A stretch of DNA of 64,000 nt from Rapana venosa. Lineage: Eukaryota > Mollusca > Gastropoda > Neogastropoda > Muricidae. Position numbers and translations under genes: made by a program. Below the pieces are notes generated by a model. The model was not told where the DNA came from. It made no database searches and worked only from the letters and a program-made list of their open reading frames with translations. Position 1 is the stretch's first letter. Every line of letters starts with the position of its first letter. The DNA is taken from NCBI GenBank assembly GCA_028751875.1, contig CM054143.1, forward strand, positions 69,254,131 to 69,318,130, read 5' to 3'. Below are positions 63,925 to 64,000 of this stretch, one piece after another.

Positions 63925-64000
63925 TCCCCAACTGAGTGCAAATACATGTTCTCAAGAGTATACAACTGACAAAATCAACCATTTTTCTTTTCTCGTCTTC

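Overview
The window is eukaryotic, repeat-dominated DNA with no protein-coding host gene I can support. tRNA-headed SINEs with a Deu-like core, several non-LTR (LINE) families, kilobase-long TC/GA arrays and two N blocks of exactly 500 bases suggest a Hi-C-scaffolded animal genome. By repeat style it is probably a lophotrochozoan, most likely a mollusc; that is inference, and the species is not identified. The very long open frames (Ser/Leu/Pro-rich, Arg/Glu-rich or Phe-rich) are by-products of arrays that rarely contain TAA, TAG or TGA.

Contig 1 (1-24643) opens with a block (1-13860) of TC array, CA-rich DNA, a minus-strand SINE, a minus-strand L2/CR1-like LINE end, a plus-strand SINE and then about 8 kb of almost pure purine. 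The same order of parts recurs as a shorter, degenerate second copy (14331-22160). Next come a LINE fragment with an RNase H domain (22895-23640), CA/CATC-rich DNA and a SINE cut by the first gap (24644-25143).

Contig 2 (25144-57785) begins with the best-preserved L2/CR1-like LINE end (25335-26362) and a SINE of a second family (26548-26965). It then holds two nearly identical blocks of about 10.24 kb (28181-38419 and 44563-54803). Each is built of interrupted pyrimidine arrays around two relics of a LINE C-terminal domain, plus a LINE end, SINE pieces and a C-only tract. The 6.1 kb spacer between them holds a decayed LINE polymerase on the minus strand (39390-41270) flanked by GA and TC arrays. 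After the second block come a SINE, two head-to-tail LINE ends and another SINE, up to the second gap (57786-58285).

Contig 3 (58286-64000) holds a 36-bp minisatellite, three SINEs, the bare 3' domain of the second SINE family, a GACA array, and two LINE-like 3' ends running into TC arrays.

The recurring theme is that retroelement 3' ends run straight into polypyrimidine arrays with the pyrimidines on the element's sense strand. This was read at eight or more junctions and involves both SINEs and LINEs. The two large duplications and the uneven sequence quality make assembly artefacts a live explanation for part of the layout. The elements form no operon or pathway; the only functional link is that the SINEs presumably depend on LINE enzymes.
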